DNA of 64,000 nucleotides from CAITWD01 sp963727285 (GCA_963727285.1 CAVSFF010000009.1:1237517-1301516); one strand, 5' to 3'. Shown: positions 43,078-58,344, numbered from the stretch's first letter. Numbers and translations are program-made. Notes: a model not told the origin generated them from the sequence alone.

Positions 43078-44004
43078 ATGCCCTCCACCTGGCCGTCACT
43101 TCCCAACTACGCGAGCTGGCAGGCCACCTGCGACACCCTGCACGCGCACACTCAGGTGCTCGGCAAGCTGGCGGTCGCGCTGGCGCCGCCGGAGCCCCAG
43201 CTCCAGCACGCTGCGCTGCGACTGACCGCGCGGGGTTGGGAGACCGCCCCACTGCCTGCCCCCGACGGCTCGGGCGCGATCGTCGCCGCGCTCGATCTGC
43301 GTCATCATGAGGCGGTCATCGAACATAGCGACGGGCGGGTGCGTCGGATCGCGCTCACTCCGGATCGCGCCGTCGGCGACGTGACGCAGGCGGTGGTGGA
43401 GGCAGCAGGGGAGCTCGGGGGTGGTGCGGTCGCCATCAATCCGACCCCGCAGGAGGTGCCCTGGACCGTCCCGCTCGACGCCGACGCCGAGCACGCGACC
43501 TACGACCCCGGGCAGGTGTCCGCATACTTCGCGGCAGCTACGCACGCCGCCCTGGTCCTCGCCCGGTTCCGTGCGCCGTACCGTGGTCGGGCGACACCGG
43601 TCAACGCCTGGTGGGGCTCGTTCGATCTGGCCATTAGCCTGTTCTCCGGTGCTCCGGCCGCGCCGCCGTCGGACGACTTCATCATGCGCAACGCGATGAC
43701 CGCCGAGGAGGTCGCGATCGGGTGGTGGCCGGGGGACGGGCGCTACGGCGAGCCGGCCTTCTACGCGTATGCGTATCCCGCTCCGACCGGTGACGCACCG
43801 CCCGCTGCGCCGCCTGCGCCCGCCCGCTGGGATGCCGGGCTAGGTGAGTACGTGCTCGACTGGAAGGACGCCTGCGCCTCGGGCGATCCGGAACGCGCGG
43901 TCATGGAATTTGCGCGTTCGGTCTTTCGTCATGCGTGCGCGGCGTGCGGATGGGATCCGGAGCTCGCGCGCAGTGCCGAAGGGTTGCCGCCACCGATCGC
44001 CTGA
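43078..44004 (+). CDS. DUF5996 family protein, copy B
   Basis: A 308-residue paralogue of the gene at 26382-27236. It has the same ordered motifs: WQATCDTLHAHTQVLGKLA, ALRLTARGWET, TPQEVPWTVPLD, VNAWWGSFDLAIS, GWWPGD and AFYAYAYP. Compared with copy A it carries an insertion near residue 190 (PPSDDFIMRNAMTAEE) and a longer C-terminus ending ACAACGWDPELARS. Start ATG 43078. Two intact copies 16 kb apart in opposite orientation suggest a retained duplication rather than a recent one. Function unknown. Confidence 0.8.
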   Translation: MPSTWPSLPNYASWQATCDTLHAHTQVLGKLAVALAPPEPQLQHAALRLTARGWETAPLPAPDGSGAIVAALDLRHHEAVIEHSDGRVRRIALTPDRAVGDVTQAVVEAAGELGGGAVAINPTPQEVPWTVPLDADAEHATYDPGQVSAYFAAATHAALVLARFRAPYRGRATPVNAWWGSFDLAISLFSGAPAAPPSDDFIMRNAMTAEEVAIGWWPGDGRYGEPAFYAYAYPAPTGDAPPAAPPAPARWDAGLGEYVLDWKDACASGDPERAVMEFARSVFRHACAACGWDPELARSAEGLPPPIA

Positions 44005-44023
44005 TCCGGCGCGCGGCGGCGCC

Positions 44024-44308
44024 TCAGCCGTCGCGATCGGCAAGCCCGAATACGAGCTCGTCGGCGTAGCACCAATACCAATCCTCGCCCGGTTCGAGGG
44101 AGCGAATGATGGGGTGACCTGTGGCGCGGTAGTGGGCGGTCGCATGGCGATTCGGGCTGTTGTCGCAGCAACCGACTTGCCCGCATTCGGTGCACCGGCG
44201 CAGATGGACCCACTGGGAACCCATCGCGATGCACGCCGGACATCCTTCGACGCCGGCGCCGTCCTCCTGATGGTGGACCGTGTCGAGGTGCGTACAGATG
44301 TCAGCCAC
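44024..44308 (-). CDS. UBP-type zinc finger protein
   Basis: A 94-residue single-domain protein from GTG 44308 with the ZnF_UBP pattern: Cys and His near the start (CTHLDTV), CPACIAMGSQWVHLRRC, ECGQVGCCD, SPNRHATAHYRATGHP and GEDWYWCYADE. In eukaryotes such domains bind ubiquitin C-terminus; in actinobacteria they are stand-alone and may bind Gly-Gly tails of other modifiers, but this is inference. Convergent with DUF5996 copy B, 19 bp between stops. Confidence 0.9.
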   Translation of the reverse strand: MADICTHLDTVHHQEDGAGVEGCPACIAMGSQWVHLRRCTECGQVGCCDNSPNRHATAHYRATGHPIIRSLEPGEDWYWCYADELVFGLADRDG

Positions 44309-44449
44309 CGATCGTCTCCTGACGTAGAGGACTCCGCACCGAGGAGCGGGTCATCCGATCTTGACCGGTCGGGCTCGGACACGTCAACGATCACCGGCGG
44401 CGTCGCGCCAGACACGTCAACGACCCGGCGCAAGCCGGGCCTTTGCGAA

Positions 44450-44523
44450 CGCGCCAGACAGGATTCGAACCTGTGACCTTCGGTTTCGTAGACCGACGCT
44501 CTATCCGACTGAGCTACTGGCGC
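44450..44523 (-). tRNA. tRNA-Arg(ACG)
   Basis: Acceptor GCGCCAG/CTGGCGC, anticodon stem CGGT/ACCG with loop CTACGAA (anticodon ACG, substrate of TadA at 8841-9308), T-loop TTCGAAT, discriminator G. 74 nt, minus strand. Confidence 0.97.
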
Positions 44524-44621
44524 GAGCGGCCCCCGAGGGGGCCGGAGGCGGAGGATACCAGGGACGGCTCGGTGCCACCGCACCGTCCCCGGGGCGGGAA
44601 CCGCGCCATGGGGCGATGCAA

Positions 44622-44711
44622 CGGAGAGGGCGGGATTCGAACCCGCGATCGAGGTTGACCCCCGATAACCGCTTAGCAGGCGGCTGCCTTCAGCCTCTCG
44701 GCCACCTCTCC
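44622..44711 (-). tRNA. tRNA-Ser(GCT)
   Basis: A 90-nt class II tRNA, acceptor GGAGAGG/CCTCTCC, anticodon loop CTGCTAA (anticodon GCT), long variable arm, T-loop TTCGAAT, discriminator G. It reads AGC/AGU. Its 5' end overlaps the end of malQ by about 21 bp. Confidence 0.97.
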
Positions 44712-45991
44712 AACGAACGCGGGTAATCGTAGCGACCTGCGCGGTCCATGGTCAGGGTGCTGCCGGCGCCGACCTGCCGGTGGCGACGGAGGCTGCCCGC
44801 AGCCGGGCCGCCAGCATGGGAATCGAGGGCATCCGGCGTGAGCTGCCATGTCCAGTTGCCGGCGTCGGTACCCGGGGTGTTCATGCGTGCGTCGGCGCCG
44901 AGCCCGAGTAGATCCTGGGCCGGGATGATTGCCGTGTGCGCGGCGGAGGCGAGCGCGAGCCGGACCAGGCGCCAATACGGTTCGCGGTCGTCGATCCCGC
45001 GGATCGCCATCGCGCGGTCGGCATCGGCGCGCTCGGCGGAGGTCGCGGCCTCGTCCCACCATTGGGCGATGGTCGGCGTGTCGTGGGTGCCCGTGTAGGC
45101 GACGGCGTTGACGGGGTGGTTACCCGGGGCGTACGGATTGCCGGGCCCGCGCGCGAAGGCCCAGATCAGCACGACCATCCCCGGGTACCCGAGCTGCTCG
45201 CGAAGGCGCACTACGGCCGGGGTGATCCGCCCGAGATCCTCGGCGATCACCGGCAGCGGTCCGAGCTCGTCGGCCAGCGCGTCAAACAACGCACGGCCGG
45301 GACCTCGGCGCCATCGGCCGGCCCGAGCGCTCGACGCCGTCACGGGGATCTCCCAGCCAGAGACGAACCCGCGGAAGTGGTCGATCCGCACGACGTCGAA
45401 CAGATCGGCCATGCGTCGCATGCGGGCGATCCACCAGCGGTAGCGGCTTTCGCGGTGTGCGGGCCAGTCGTAGACGGGGTTCCCCCACCACTGCCCGTCG
45501 CGGCTCAACTTGTCGGGAGGAACGCCGGCAACCACACCGGAGCGGAAGAGCTCCGGGTGCTGCCGATGATCCGCGCTACCGGGCGCGACGTAGATCGGCA
45601 GGTCGCCGATGATCCGAATCCCGCGGACGGCGGCATAGGTGCGCAGCGCGGTCCACTCCCGTGCGAACCGCACCTGGTCGGCGATCGCACCGGGACCGGC
45701 GAAGTCCTCCCAGCCTGCCGCCCATTCGGCCTGCTGGGCCCGGAAGCGGTGGATCTCGCGGACCGCGACCGCCGCGTCGGGATCCGCGAGCAGCCCCGGC
45801 CACCCGGCGAATGCCGACGGGCTCGAGTAGGGCGATCCGCTGGCATCCGGCGGGGTGAGCGGGAGCACTTGCCACCAGGATTGGCCGGCCGCCTGCAGCC
45901 AATCGACAAAGCGATACGCGGCCTCGCCCAGCCGCCCGCCGGGCAGGGAGGTGACATGGAGCAGGACGCCCGACGCGCGGGGAAAGCTCAC
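44690..45991 (-). CDS. malQ: 4-alpha-glucanotransferase MalQ
   Basis: A GH77 amylomaltase that transfers maltooligosaccharide units. The catalytic residues are present: nucleophile Asp in FDVVRIDHFRGF, acid/base Glu in PVIAEDLGRIT and transition-state Asp in TGTHDTPTIAQWW. The N-terminus PRASGVLLHVTSLPGG and MNTPGTDAGNWTWQL are typical. Start GTG 45991 overlaps the GlgB stop by four bases, so translation is coupled. ~433 residues. The last ~25 residues (RAGRYDYPRSLERWPRG) look atypical and the stop lies inside tRNA-Ser(GCT), so a late frameshift is possible. It probably recycles short glucans from the GlgE pathway. Confidence 0.9.
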   Translation of the reverse strand: MSFPRASGVLLHVTSLPGGRLGEAAYRFVDWLQAAGQSWWQVLPLTPPDASGSPYSSPSAFAGWPGLLADPDAAVAVREIHRFRAQQAEWAAGWEDFAGPGAIADQVRFAREWTALRTYAAVRGIRIIGDLPIYVAPGSADHRQHPELFRSGVVAGVPPDKLSRDGQWWGNPVYDWPAHRESRYRWWIARMRRMADLFDVVRIDHFRGFVSGWEIPVTASSARAGRWRRGPGRALFDALADELGPLPVIAEDLGRITPAVVRLREQLGYPGMVVLIWAFARGPGNPYAPGNHPVNAVAYTGTHDTPTIAQWWDEAATSAERADADRAMAIRGIDDREPYWRLVRLALASAAHTAIIPAQDLLGLGADARMNTPGTDAGNWTWQLTPDALDSHAGGPAAGSLRRHRQVGAGSTLTMDRAGRYDYPRSLERWPRG

Positions 45992-47930
45992 GCGTCGGTG
46001 GCGGGCGTCCCCGGCACGAACACAAGCGCGCCAAGCGGCGGCACGCTCACGACCAGCGAATGCGGCCGGTCGTGGCTCGGCACGGGCACGGTCTCGAGCG
46101 CCCCGAGGTTGCCGTGGCCGCTCCCGCCGTAGATCGCGGCGTCGCTGTTGAAGCGCTCGTCCCAGCGGCCGGCGTAGTCGACCCCGAGCCGGTGCTGCGA
46201 CCACGGCACGGGGGTGAAGTTGATGACCACCAGGGCCATTTCTCCGGCCGGTCCGCGGCGCAGATACGCGATCACGCTCTGTTCGGCGTTGTAGGCCTCG
46301 ATCCACTCGAAGCCGCCGGGATCGCAGTCGCGGGTATGCAGCGCCGGCAGTTCCCGGTACAGGCGCGCAAGGTCGCCGACACAGCGCATCAGGCCGCCGT
46401 GCAGGGGGTCGTCGACAGATGCCAGTCGAGGCTCCGCTCGTGGTGCCACTCCCGCCACTGGCCGAATTCGTCGCCCATGAACAGCAGCTTCTTGCCGGGC
46501 AGCGTGAACTGGTACGAGTACAGCGCGCGCAGGTTGGCGGCCTTTTGCCACGTGTCGCCGGGCATCCCTTCGAGCAGCGAGCCCTTGCCGTGGACGACCT
46601 CGTCGTGGGAGAGCGGCAGGACGAAGTTCTCGTTGTAGGCGTAGATCGCCCGGAACGTCAGCTCGCCGTGGTGGTGGCGGCGGTAGATCGGATCGCGGTG
46701 CACGTACTCGAGGGTGTCGTGCATCCAGCCCATGTCCCACTTGTAGCCGAACCCGAGCCCGCCGAGGTACGTCGGCCGCGAGACCATCGGCCACGCCGTC
46801 GACTCCTCGGCGTAGGTCTGCACGCCCGGGTGGAGGCGGTAGACGTCCTCGTTGAACTCGCGCAGAAAGCTGATCGCCTCGAGGTTTTCCCGTCCGCCGA
46901 AGACGTTGGGGATCCATTCGCCGCCCTCACGGGAGTAGTCGCGGTAGAGCATCGAGGCCACCGCGTCGACCCGGAGTCCGTCGAGGTGGTAGCGCTCGAG
47001 CCAGAACAGGGCGCTCGAGAGCAGGAAGCTGCGGACCTCGTGGCGCCCGAAGTTGAAGATCAGCGAGCCCCAGTCGCGGATGCTCGCCCTCGCGCGGGTC
47101 GGCGTGCTCGTACAGGTGGGTCCCGTCGAAGTACCCCAACCCGTGCTCGTCGGCCGGGAAGTGCGCCGGCACCCAGTCGAGGATGACCGCAATGCCGGCC
47201 TGGTGGAGGGTGTCGACGAGCGCCATGAAGTCCTGCGGGCTGCCGTAGCGGGCGGTCGGGGCGAAGTATCCGGTGGCCTGATAGCCCCAGGAGCCGTAGA
47301 ACGGGTGCTCGGTGACCGGCAACAGCTCGACGTGCGTGAACCCCATGCGCGTGACGTGCTCGACGAGCAGGGGGGCGATCTCGCGGTAGCTGAGCGGCCG
47401 ATCGTCATCGCCGGGGACCCGCCGCCAGGATCCGAGATGCAGCTCGTAGATCGAAATCGGCGCGTCGAGGGCACTGGCCTCGCGCCGCCGCGCCATCCAG
47501 TCGTCATCGCCCCAGCTGTAGTCGAGATCCCAGACGACCGACGCGGTCCGAGGGGGCAACTCCGCGCGGACGGCGACCGGGTCGGCCTTGTCGACGCGAT
47601 AGCCGCCGTGGTGGGACGCGATGTGGAACTTGTAGGCGTCGCCGGTCGACACTCCCGGCACGATGCCCTCCCACACCCCGGACGGCCCGCGGACCGCCAG
47701 CGGCGCCGCACCCGGGGTCCAGCCGTTGCTGTCGGCGAGCACGCTGACCTCGCGGGCGTTCGGCGCCCAGACGGCGAAGCGGGTCCCGGCACCGCCCGGC
47801 AGCGGATGTGCGCCGAGCATGTCGGCGACCCGGAGGTGGCGCCCCTCGGCGAACAGGTAGAGGTCCGCGTCGGAGATCGCCGTGCGGGCAGCGGCCGCGG
47901 CAAGCTGATCCTGCCTGCGCGCCTTGGCGC

Positions 47931-47934
<4 letters not shown>
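45988..47934 (-). CDS. glgB: 1,4-alpha-glucan branching enzyme GlgB, two frameshifts
   Basis: Branching enzyme of the GlgE pathway, forming alpha-1,6 branches in alpha-glucan. Start ATG 47934 overlaps the TreS/maltokinase stop (ATGA). The N-terminal CBM48-like part and the GH13 start read through HLYEHADPREGE, where a missing base near 47083 shifts to RDWGSLIFNFGRHEVRSF. The catalytic GLRVDAVASMLYRDY (Asp), YAEESTAWP (Glu) and LPLSHDEVVHGKGS (Asp) are all in the middle frame. A second missing base near 46420 (after RSLDWHL) returns DDPLHGGLMRCVGDL. Read through it gives ~648 residues. Both are one-base losses in G/C runs; I regard the gene as functional. Confidence 0.9.
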
Positions 47935-51272
<3,338 letters not shown>

Positions 51273-51276
<4 letters not shown>

Positions 51277-53295
51277 GTGAAGTAGTGGAAGTCGTGTTCG
51301 GTCCGCGACGTGCCGGCGGATGACGAAGATGTGGGCCGGGAGCACCTGCGGGTCCAGCTGGATGAAGTTCCGCGCCCCGTGCCATGCCACCTGCGTGGCA
51401 CCGAGCAGGTCGTCGACCTGGAACGACTCGTCGCCGAGGCCCAGGTCATGCAGGCGCAGATCGGTCCACCCGGACTGCGTGATAGCGCGCGTCCAGGTTG
51501 ACGACGCACAGGACGCGGTCCGTGTGGCCCGGATCGGTCTTCGAGTAGCAGACCAGCTGCGGGTTGTCGGTCGGGTGAAACACCAGCCCCTCGTTGTATT
51601 GCAGCGCGGGGTTGCGCGCGTCGGATCGCGTTCACGCGCCCGATCAGATCGGCGCAGGCTCCAGGCGTTGTCGTAGTCCCATGCGCGGATCTCGTACTTT
51701 TCCGAGTTGAGGTACTCCTCGCTGCCTGGGGCGACCGGCGTGTGCTCGCCCAGCTCGAACGGCGGTCCGTAGATGCCGTAGTTGGCGCGAGAGGGTCGCC
51801 GCGAGCACCAGGCGCGCGATGAACGCGGGGCGCCCGCCGGTCTGCAGGTAGGCGGTCAGGATGTCCGGGGTGTTGGGCCAGAAGTTCGGCCGGAAGATAC
51901 TCGCGCATGCCCGATCGCGTCAGCTCGGTCAGGTACCCGACGATCTCGTCGTGGGTGTTGCGCCAGGCGAAGTAGGTGTAGGACTGGGTGAACCCGAGCT
52001 TTGCCAGCCGGCGCATCACCTTGGGCCGCGTGAACGCTTCGGCCAGGAAGATCGACCTCGGGATGATCGGCTGGACGCGGTCGATCAGCCACTCCCAGAA
52101 GGCAAACGGCTTGGTGTGGGGGTTGTCGACGCGGAAGATGCGGACCCCCCGCGTCGATCCAGAGATCGACGACCTCGGCAGATCGCGGCCCAGAGCGCGG
52201 GCCAGTCATCGGTCGTCGAAGTCGATCGGGTAGATGTCCTGGTAGTTCTTGGGCGGGTTCTCGGCGTACTGGATCGAGCCGTCGGGGCGGGCACGGAACC
52301 ATTCGGGATGCTCGGTCACCCACGGGTGATCGGGTGCACACTGCAGCGCCAGGTCCAGCGCGATCTCGATGTCCGTCGCCGCGGCGGCCGCGACCAGGGC
52401 CTGGAAGTCCTCGAGGGTCCCGAGCTCGGTATGGATCGCCTCGTGGCCGCCGTCGGCGCCGCCGATCGCCCACGGGCTGCCGACATCGCCGAGACCGGAG
52501 GTCGTCGCATTGTTGCGGCCCTTGCGCGCGACGTGCCGATCGGATGGATCGGCGGCAGGTAGAGCACGTCGAACCCCATCGCGGCGATGTCATCGAGGCG
52601 CGCGACGACGTCGGCGAAGGTTCCGTGCCGGCGTCCGGTGCCGGCGGCTGAGCGCGGGAACAGCTCGTACCAGCTGGAGAACCGGGCCCGTTCGCGCTCG
52701 ACCCGGCACCGGTACGGGGCCGTCCACACGGTTTCGTGACTCCGGTCGGCGTGTCCGCGGCAGATCCGCCCGATCCGCTCGTCGGCGGCCCGTGCGACGC
52801 GGGCGGCGATCGGAACCGCGGTGTCCTCGAGATCGCGGGCCCATGCCCGCAGGCTCGTGGCCTGAGGCTTTGCGGCCCGTGCGGCGGCGGCACGTGCGAG
52901 TTCGGCGCCGATGCGGATGTCGACGTCGACGTCGTTGCCGGCCTCGGCGTTGCGTTGCAGGCCGCGGAGCCACGTGCCGAAGTCATCGACCCAGGCCGAC
53001 ACCGAATACTCGTAGACGCCCATCCGGGTGACCGTGAACTCGCCTGCCCAGCGGTCGTCGCCGACATCGGTCCATGGGGGACAGCGTCCAGCTCCGTCTC
53101 GTCGACGTGTCGGGTCTGCAGCTCGACGGCGAGCAGGTCGTGGCCCTCGGCGAACGCGTCGATGCTGACGCCGACCCGGTCGCCGACGGTCCGGCAAATC
53201 GCGAAGCGCCCGCCATCGACGGCCGGGCTGAGATCCTCGAGCATCACCCGCGCGCGGGCGGTGCGGTCGTCCGGTAGTTCGGGGCGCGTGTCCAT
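51273..53295 (-). CDS. glgE: Alpha-1,4-glucan:maltose-1-phosphate maltosyltransferase GlgE, many frameshifts
   Basis: GH13_3 enzyme that extends linear alpha-glucan using maltose-1-phosphate. From ATG 53295 (MDTRPELPDDRTARARVML) the N-domain appears, then RMGVYEYSVSAWVDDFGTWL. The catalytic pieces FDVLYLPPIHPIGTS, RIFRVDNPHTKPFAFWEW (nucleophile Asp) and SIFLAEAFTRPKVM (acid/base Glu) are recognisable, as is FTQSYTYFAWRNTHDE. At least ten single-base shifts interrupt it (about 53075, 52540, 52212, 52185, 52148, 51898, 51788, 51650, 51622 and 51482). Each time the conserved sequence resumes in another frame. First gene of the glgE-treS/mak-glgB-malQ operon. I read it as a normal ~670-residue GlgE in poor sequence. 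Confidence 0.85.
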
Positions 53296-53542
53296 GCGGG
53301 CTCGAAGGTGGGGGCGGTTGCCGGTGCGGGCGACGGCGAACGCGAACTCCGCCGCCGAGCGAACTCTGCCAGTCCGCGGCGGCGACCGCGGACCGAATGC
53401 GGAGATTCGGGCATCGAATCGTCGTGTGCAGATCGCCACGAGGACTGCCCGAGGCGGATCCCACGCCGCGCCGGCGCGGATCGGGCAGAGTACCCGGGAT
53501 GCCGAATTCCTCGACCTTGCGGCGCATGCCGTCATCGCGACC
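53296..53542. promoter_or_regulatory. Divergent promoter region of glgE and glgX
   Basis: 247 bp between the start codons of glgE (minus) and glgX (plus). It must hold promoters for both, though no clear operator or -10/-35 can be identified by eye. Confidence 0.4.
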
Positions 53543-55669
<2,127 letters not shown>

Positions 55670-55793
55670 CAGCCGACCGCCGCCGGTCACGCTTGGGGCG
55701 GTAGCCCCTGCCGACCGTCGCATTGCAAGACCCGTCGCCGCCGTTGCCCGCCAGTCGGGGGGCACGACGGATATCGTTGACGCCCACTGCCGC

Positions 55794-55880
55794 GGAGGGG
55801 TGGCCGAGAGGTCGAAGGCAACGGTCTTGAAAACCGTCGAACGCTCACACGTTCCGTGGGTTCGAATCCCACCCCCTCCG
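55794..55880 (+). tRNA. tRNA-Ser(TGA)
   Basis: 87-nt class II tRNA: acceptor GGAGGGG/CCCCTCC, anticodon stem CGGT/ACCG with loop CTTGAAA (anticodon TGA), T-arm GTGGG-TTCGAAT-CCCAC, discriminator G. It reads UCA and by wobble other UCN codons. Last gene before the more A+T-rich tail. Confidence 0.97.
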
Positions 55881-55909
55881 TACTTACCATGCGGCTTTCC
55901 GCACTACAG

Positions 55910-55942
55910 CGGCGATATCGGGCCAGACCGCCGATATCGCCG
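55910..55942. repeat. 12-bp inverted repeat, spacer 9
   Basis: Arms 55910-55921 and 55931-55942 (CGGCGATATCGG / CCGATATCGCCG) are perfect complements with a 9-bp spacer, 30 bp after tRNA-Ser(TGA). It may be a tRNA terminator or a recombination-associated site. Confidence 0.5.
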
Positions 55943-56020
55943 TCGCGCGCTAGACGCCGCTGAAAACCGCCTGACGGGGCGGCTGACTGATACGCAACTG
56001 ATACCCCGGGGGATGTGATG

Positions 56021-56060
56021 CTGCACGGGGCCCAGTCCCCGTTCGCCCAGCCCCGTGCAG
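56021..56060. repeat. 11-bp inverted repeat, spacer 18
   Basis: Arms 56021-56031 (CTGCACGGGGC) and 56050-56060 are perfect complements separated by 18 bp. Location ~140 bp after tRNA-Ser(TGA). A terminator or part of a boundary element. Confidence 0.45.
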
Positions 56061-56179
56061 CGCGGGACGGTCATCCCCATGGCCGTCCAACCCGATGATC
56101 GGCGGTTGGCTGGTGTAAATAAACACTTACGGAGACTAAGAATGACCGGGCGGCGCTTGTCGGCCGGTTTTCGGCGCCG

Positions 56180-56455
56180 CTACCGCCGCTTCTCTTTGTA
56201 AGGTGTCGCCCCGAGCGGGTCAGTCCCGCGGGCGGTGCGACCGACGCCCTTGGCCATGATCGGCAGGGCCCGCATGACGTCGCGGTGCCGGTAGCGATCC
56301 TGTGCGGCGGCGCCTTCGAACCGCTCCAACGGTGTCGCTTCGGCGAGAGCGCGCTTCATGATGCGCCGCCGCTCGGCCTCGAGGTGGGCGCTCTCGATGG
56401 CGCGAATCAGGCGCAGGTTCTCGTCCGTGTGGCTCCTCACTGACGGCGGAGCCAA
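56180..56455 (-). CDS. Possible small helical basic protein
   Basis: A 91-residue open frame from TTG 56455 (GTG 56440 is an alternative start) on the minus strand. The sequence SHTDENLRLIRAIESAHLEAERRRIMKRAL is helical and charged, followed by AAAQDRYRHRDVMRALP. No family recognised, no ribosome-binding site clearly seen. Its non-random helical character supports it as a gene. Confidence 0.45.
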   Translation of the reverse strand: MAPPSVRSHTDENLRLIRAIESAHLEAERRRIMKRALAEATPLERFEGAAAQDRYRHRDVMRALPIMAKGVGRTARGTDPLGATPYKEKRR

Positions 56456-56734
56456 TGCGGTGGCGGCCTAGAGATGGTCCGCCACCGCTCGGCGTCGTCC
56501 CGACGACGATATCCGAAGATTACCAATCAGATAGGACACGAATGAGTAGCGTAACAATGGGTTGATAGTGCCTTCATATGTCTGGTGGTCTCAGCAGCCA
56601 ACCCCCCGGCAACGCAAGTGAGGGTGGGCGACTCCTGAGTGCTTGTTCTGCCGCGCGGCGTTTGGGCGCGTCGGAGTCGGCACTCTGCCGTCGCGGCACC
56701 TCGGGCGGTTTGACGTTAGGCCGGTTCGCGCGCC

Positions 56735-57106
56735 TCACGCCAAGTTGCTGACACAGATCCAGTTGCCGGCTGGGTCCCGGAACCAAGCTGCCTCGCCCAT
56801 GTCGGGGATTGCCATGATGCCGTCGTCGTCGGTGCCATCGATCTGCTCGATCTGGATTCCGTCGGCGCCAAGTTCGCGTACGGCTGACTTCACGTCATCA
56901 ACCTCAATGCCGAGGACGGTCGAATCCCAGGGCCTGTGGTCGGACTTCTGGTAGATGAGTACGCGACTCCCGGCGCCGCTCTTTAGGACAATCGCGTAGT
57001 CGTCCTGCTTCTCCGGCGTGAATCCCAGCTTGTCGACGTAGAAGGACCGCGCGCGCTCCAGGTTGTCGACGCTGAAGTTGGCATGTGTCAGATGCTGTCC
57101 CAACAC
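56735..57106 (-). CDS. VOC-family (glyoxalase/bleomycin-resistance-like) protein
   Basis: A 123-residue VOC protein from GTG 57106 (LGQHLTHANFSVDNLERA), with GGAAGGGA upstream. The betaalphabetabetabeta module shows HANFSVDNLERARSFYVDKLGFT, the metal-type residue His of the first strand, and a C-terminal DPAGNWICVSNLA. A longer frame to 57247 adds only basic residues. Glutathione or fosfomycin-type activity cannot be inferred; it is a stand-alone gene. Confidence 0.85.
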   Translation of the reverse strand: MLGQHLTHANFSVDNLERARSFYVDKLGFTPEKQDDYAIVLKSGAGSRVLIYQKSDHRPWDSTVLGIEVDDVKSAVRELGADGIQIEQIDGTDDDGIMAIPDMGEAAWFRDPAGNWICVSNLA

Positions 57107-57666
57107 GATAGTTCCCTTCCGGAATGGTGACAGGAGACGGCGCGTGAAGGCTCGGCTCGTGCGGGACGCACCAACTGCACGTGGTTTACGCGACTCGCAC
57201 CGATCGCCCTCGTGCTGTTGGCGCACAAGGGCCACCGGAACCTCCATCGCGTGATCCGAACATATGGCGCCGACCCTAGGCCGAGCATCTTCACAGCCAG
57301 GGATTCAGCCCTGAAAAGCGTGCTACCAGCGGAGACTATGGGCCTACCCGGCGTGGCCATCGGCAACAGGGGGGTAGCGCCAGCCATCAGCCCGCTCCCA
57401 ACACCCCGCCGGTCTGATCGGGACGGAAAATCGACGGGCCCCGGGGGTAAGGCCAATTCCTGGTTGCGCAGAGGCCGTGACTGAGTTGAGAGCGACGTAT
57501 TCTGGGTCGCGCCGCTTGTGCGAGAGCTTTGCCGTCAACGAACTCAAGTGCTGGCTTCGCCCGGTCGATGACCTAACTGACGGGCTGCACCTCGCGCCCG
57601 CTCGGGCCGTTCTCCCGCATCGGACCCAGCCGTCCGATCGACCCGGAAATTCCGGAGCGATCGAAG
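57107..57666. other. Gene-free region
   Basis: About 560 bp between the VOC protein and the surface-protein gene. I see no convincing gene, RNA or repeat. It should contain divergent promoters. Confidence 0.4.
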
Positions 57667-58338
57667 GTGATGATGATGCGCAAACTCAACTGGCCACCAT
57701 GGGACAAGGATCCTGCGGCCCCCTGGTACGACACGTCTACGGCCGACCGGCGGCGGCGGATGCGCCGCGGTGCGGCGGCCTTTGCGGGCGTTGCCGTCAC
57801 CGCAGTCGCGGCATATGCGATCAGCAACTGGGTCGTTGGCCTCAACCCCGGCTCAAACGGCGTCTCGCAGTCAGGCACGGTCTCGAACCTCACCATCGCC
57901 GCGACCGCCAGCCCGCCCCCCAACGAGCAGGTCTACCCGGGCGGAACGAGCGACGCCATCATCTCCATCACGAACCCGAACGGGTTCCCGGTAACCGTGA
58001 CCGGCTTCAATCTTCCCGCCAACTCAACCTACGCCGGCGGATATACCACCATCGGCCTGACGACTCCGCAAAGCGGCTGCACGACCAGCAACTCCGGCGT
58101 GTACTGGAGCTTTGCAACCGGCTCGAGCGGCAGCGCACATACCCTGACGACACCGGTCGTGGTCGCTCCCAACGGTTCGCTCGTGGTGGAGCTCGACGGA
58201 GACACCTCGATGGGGCTGAGTTCGCCCGTTGCCTGCGAAAACACGTACTTCTCGATGCCGTCGCTCACGGGTGTCGCTGCGACAGCAGGTGGCGGCACGC
58301 CGACCACGAGCCCGGTCCTCGATTCCTGGACAAGCTAG
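57667..58338 (+). CDS. Exported surface protein, copy A of a two-member family
   Basis: A 223-residue protein from GTG 57667 (ATG 57670, 57673 and 57676 are also possible). Residues ~32-55 (RRGAAAFAGVAVTAVAAYAI) are a signal anchor after a basic start. The exterior has beta-rich, Thr/Ser-rich sequence: GGTSDAIISITNPNGFPVTV, FNLPANSTYAGGYTTIGL, SLVVELDGDTSMGL and ACENTYFSMPSLTGV, ending SWTS. Two Cys (SGCTTS, VACENT) could pair. A related but broken copy lies at 62212-62690 on the other strand. This resembles a fimbrial or spore/surface-layer type beta sandwich; no family name can be given. Function unknown. Confidence 0.7.
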   Translation: MMMMRKLNWPPWDKDPAAPWYDTSTADRRRRMRRGAAAFAGVAVTAVAAYAISNWVVGLNPGSNGVSQSGTVSNLTIAATASPPPNEQVYPGGTSDAIISITNPNGFPVTVTGFNLPANSTYAGGYTTIGLTTPQSGCTTSNSGVYWSFATGSSGSAHTLTTPVVVAPNGSLVVELDGDTSMGLSSPVACENTYFSMPSLTGVAATAGGGTPTTSPVLDSWTS

Positions 58339-58344
58339 CCAACG

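Larger units (their letters stand above)
55881..56179. other. Gene-free region after tRNA-Ser(TGA)
   Basis: Holds two inverted repeats (55910-55942 and 56021-56060, separate entries) and an A+T-rich patch around 56115-56135. No gene visible. This would be the left boundary of an island inserted at the tRNA, but no duplicated tRNA 3' end is present in the window. Confidence 0.4.

Noticed and set aside
44361..44726. Open frame reading PDRIRTCDLRFRRPTLYPTE
   Set aside because: This is the translation of the tRNA-Arg gene read on the opposite strand, a well-known artefact.
56101..56140. A+T-rich patch as a possible origin or promoter
   Set aside because: Only a ~20-bp A+T-rich run; no repeated boxes, and the next gene is on the other strand with its 5' end distant.
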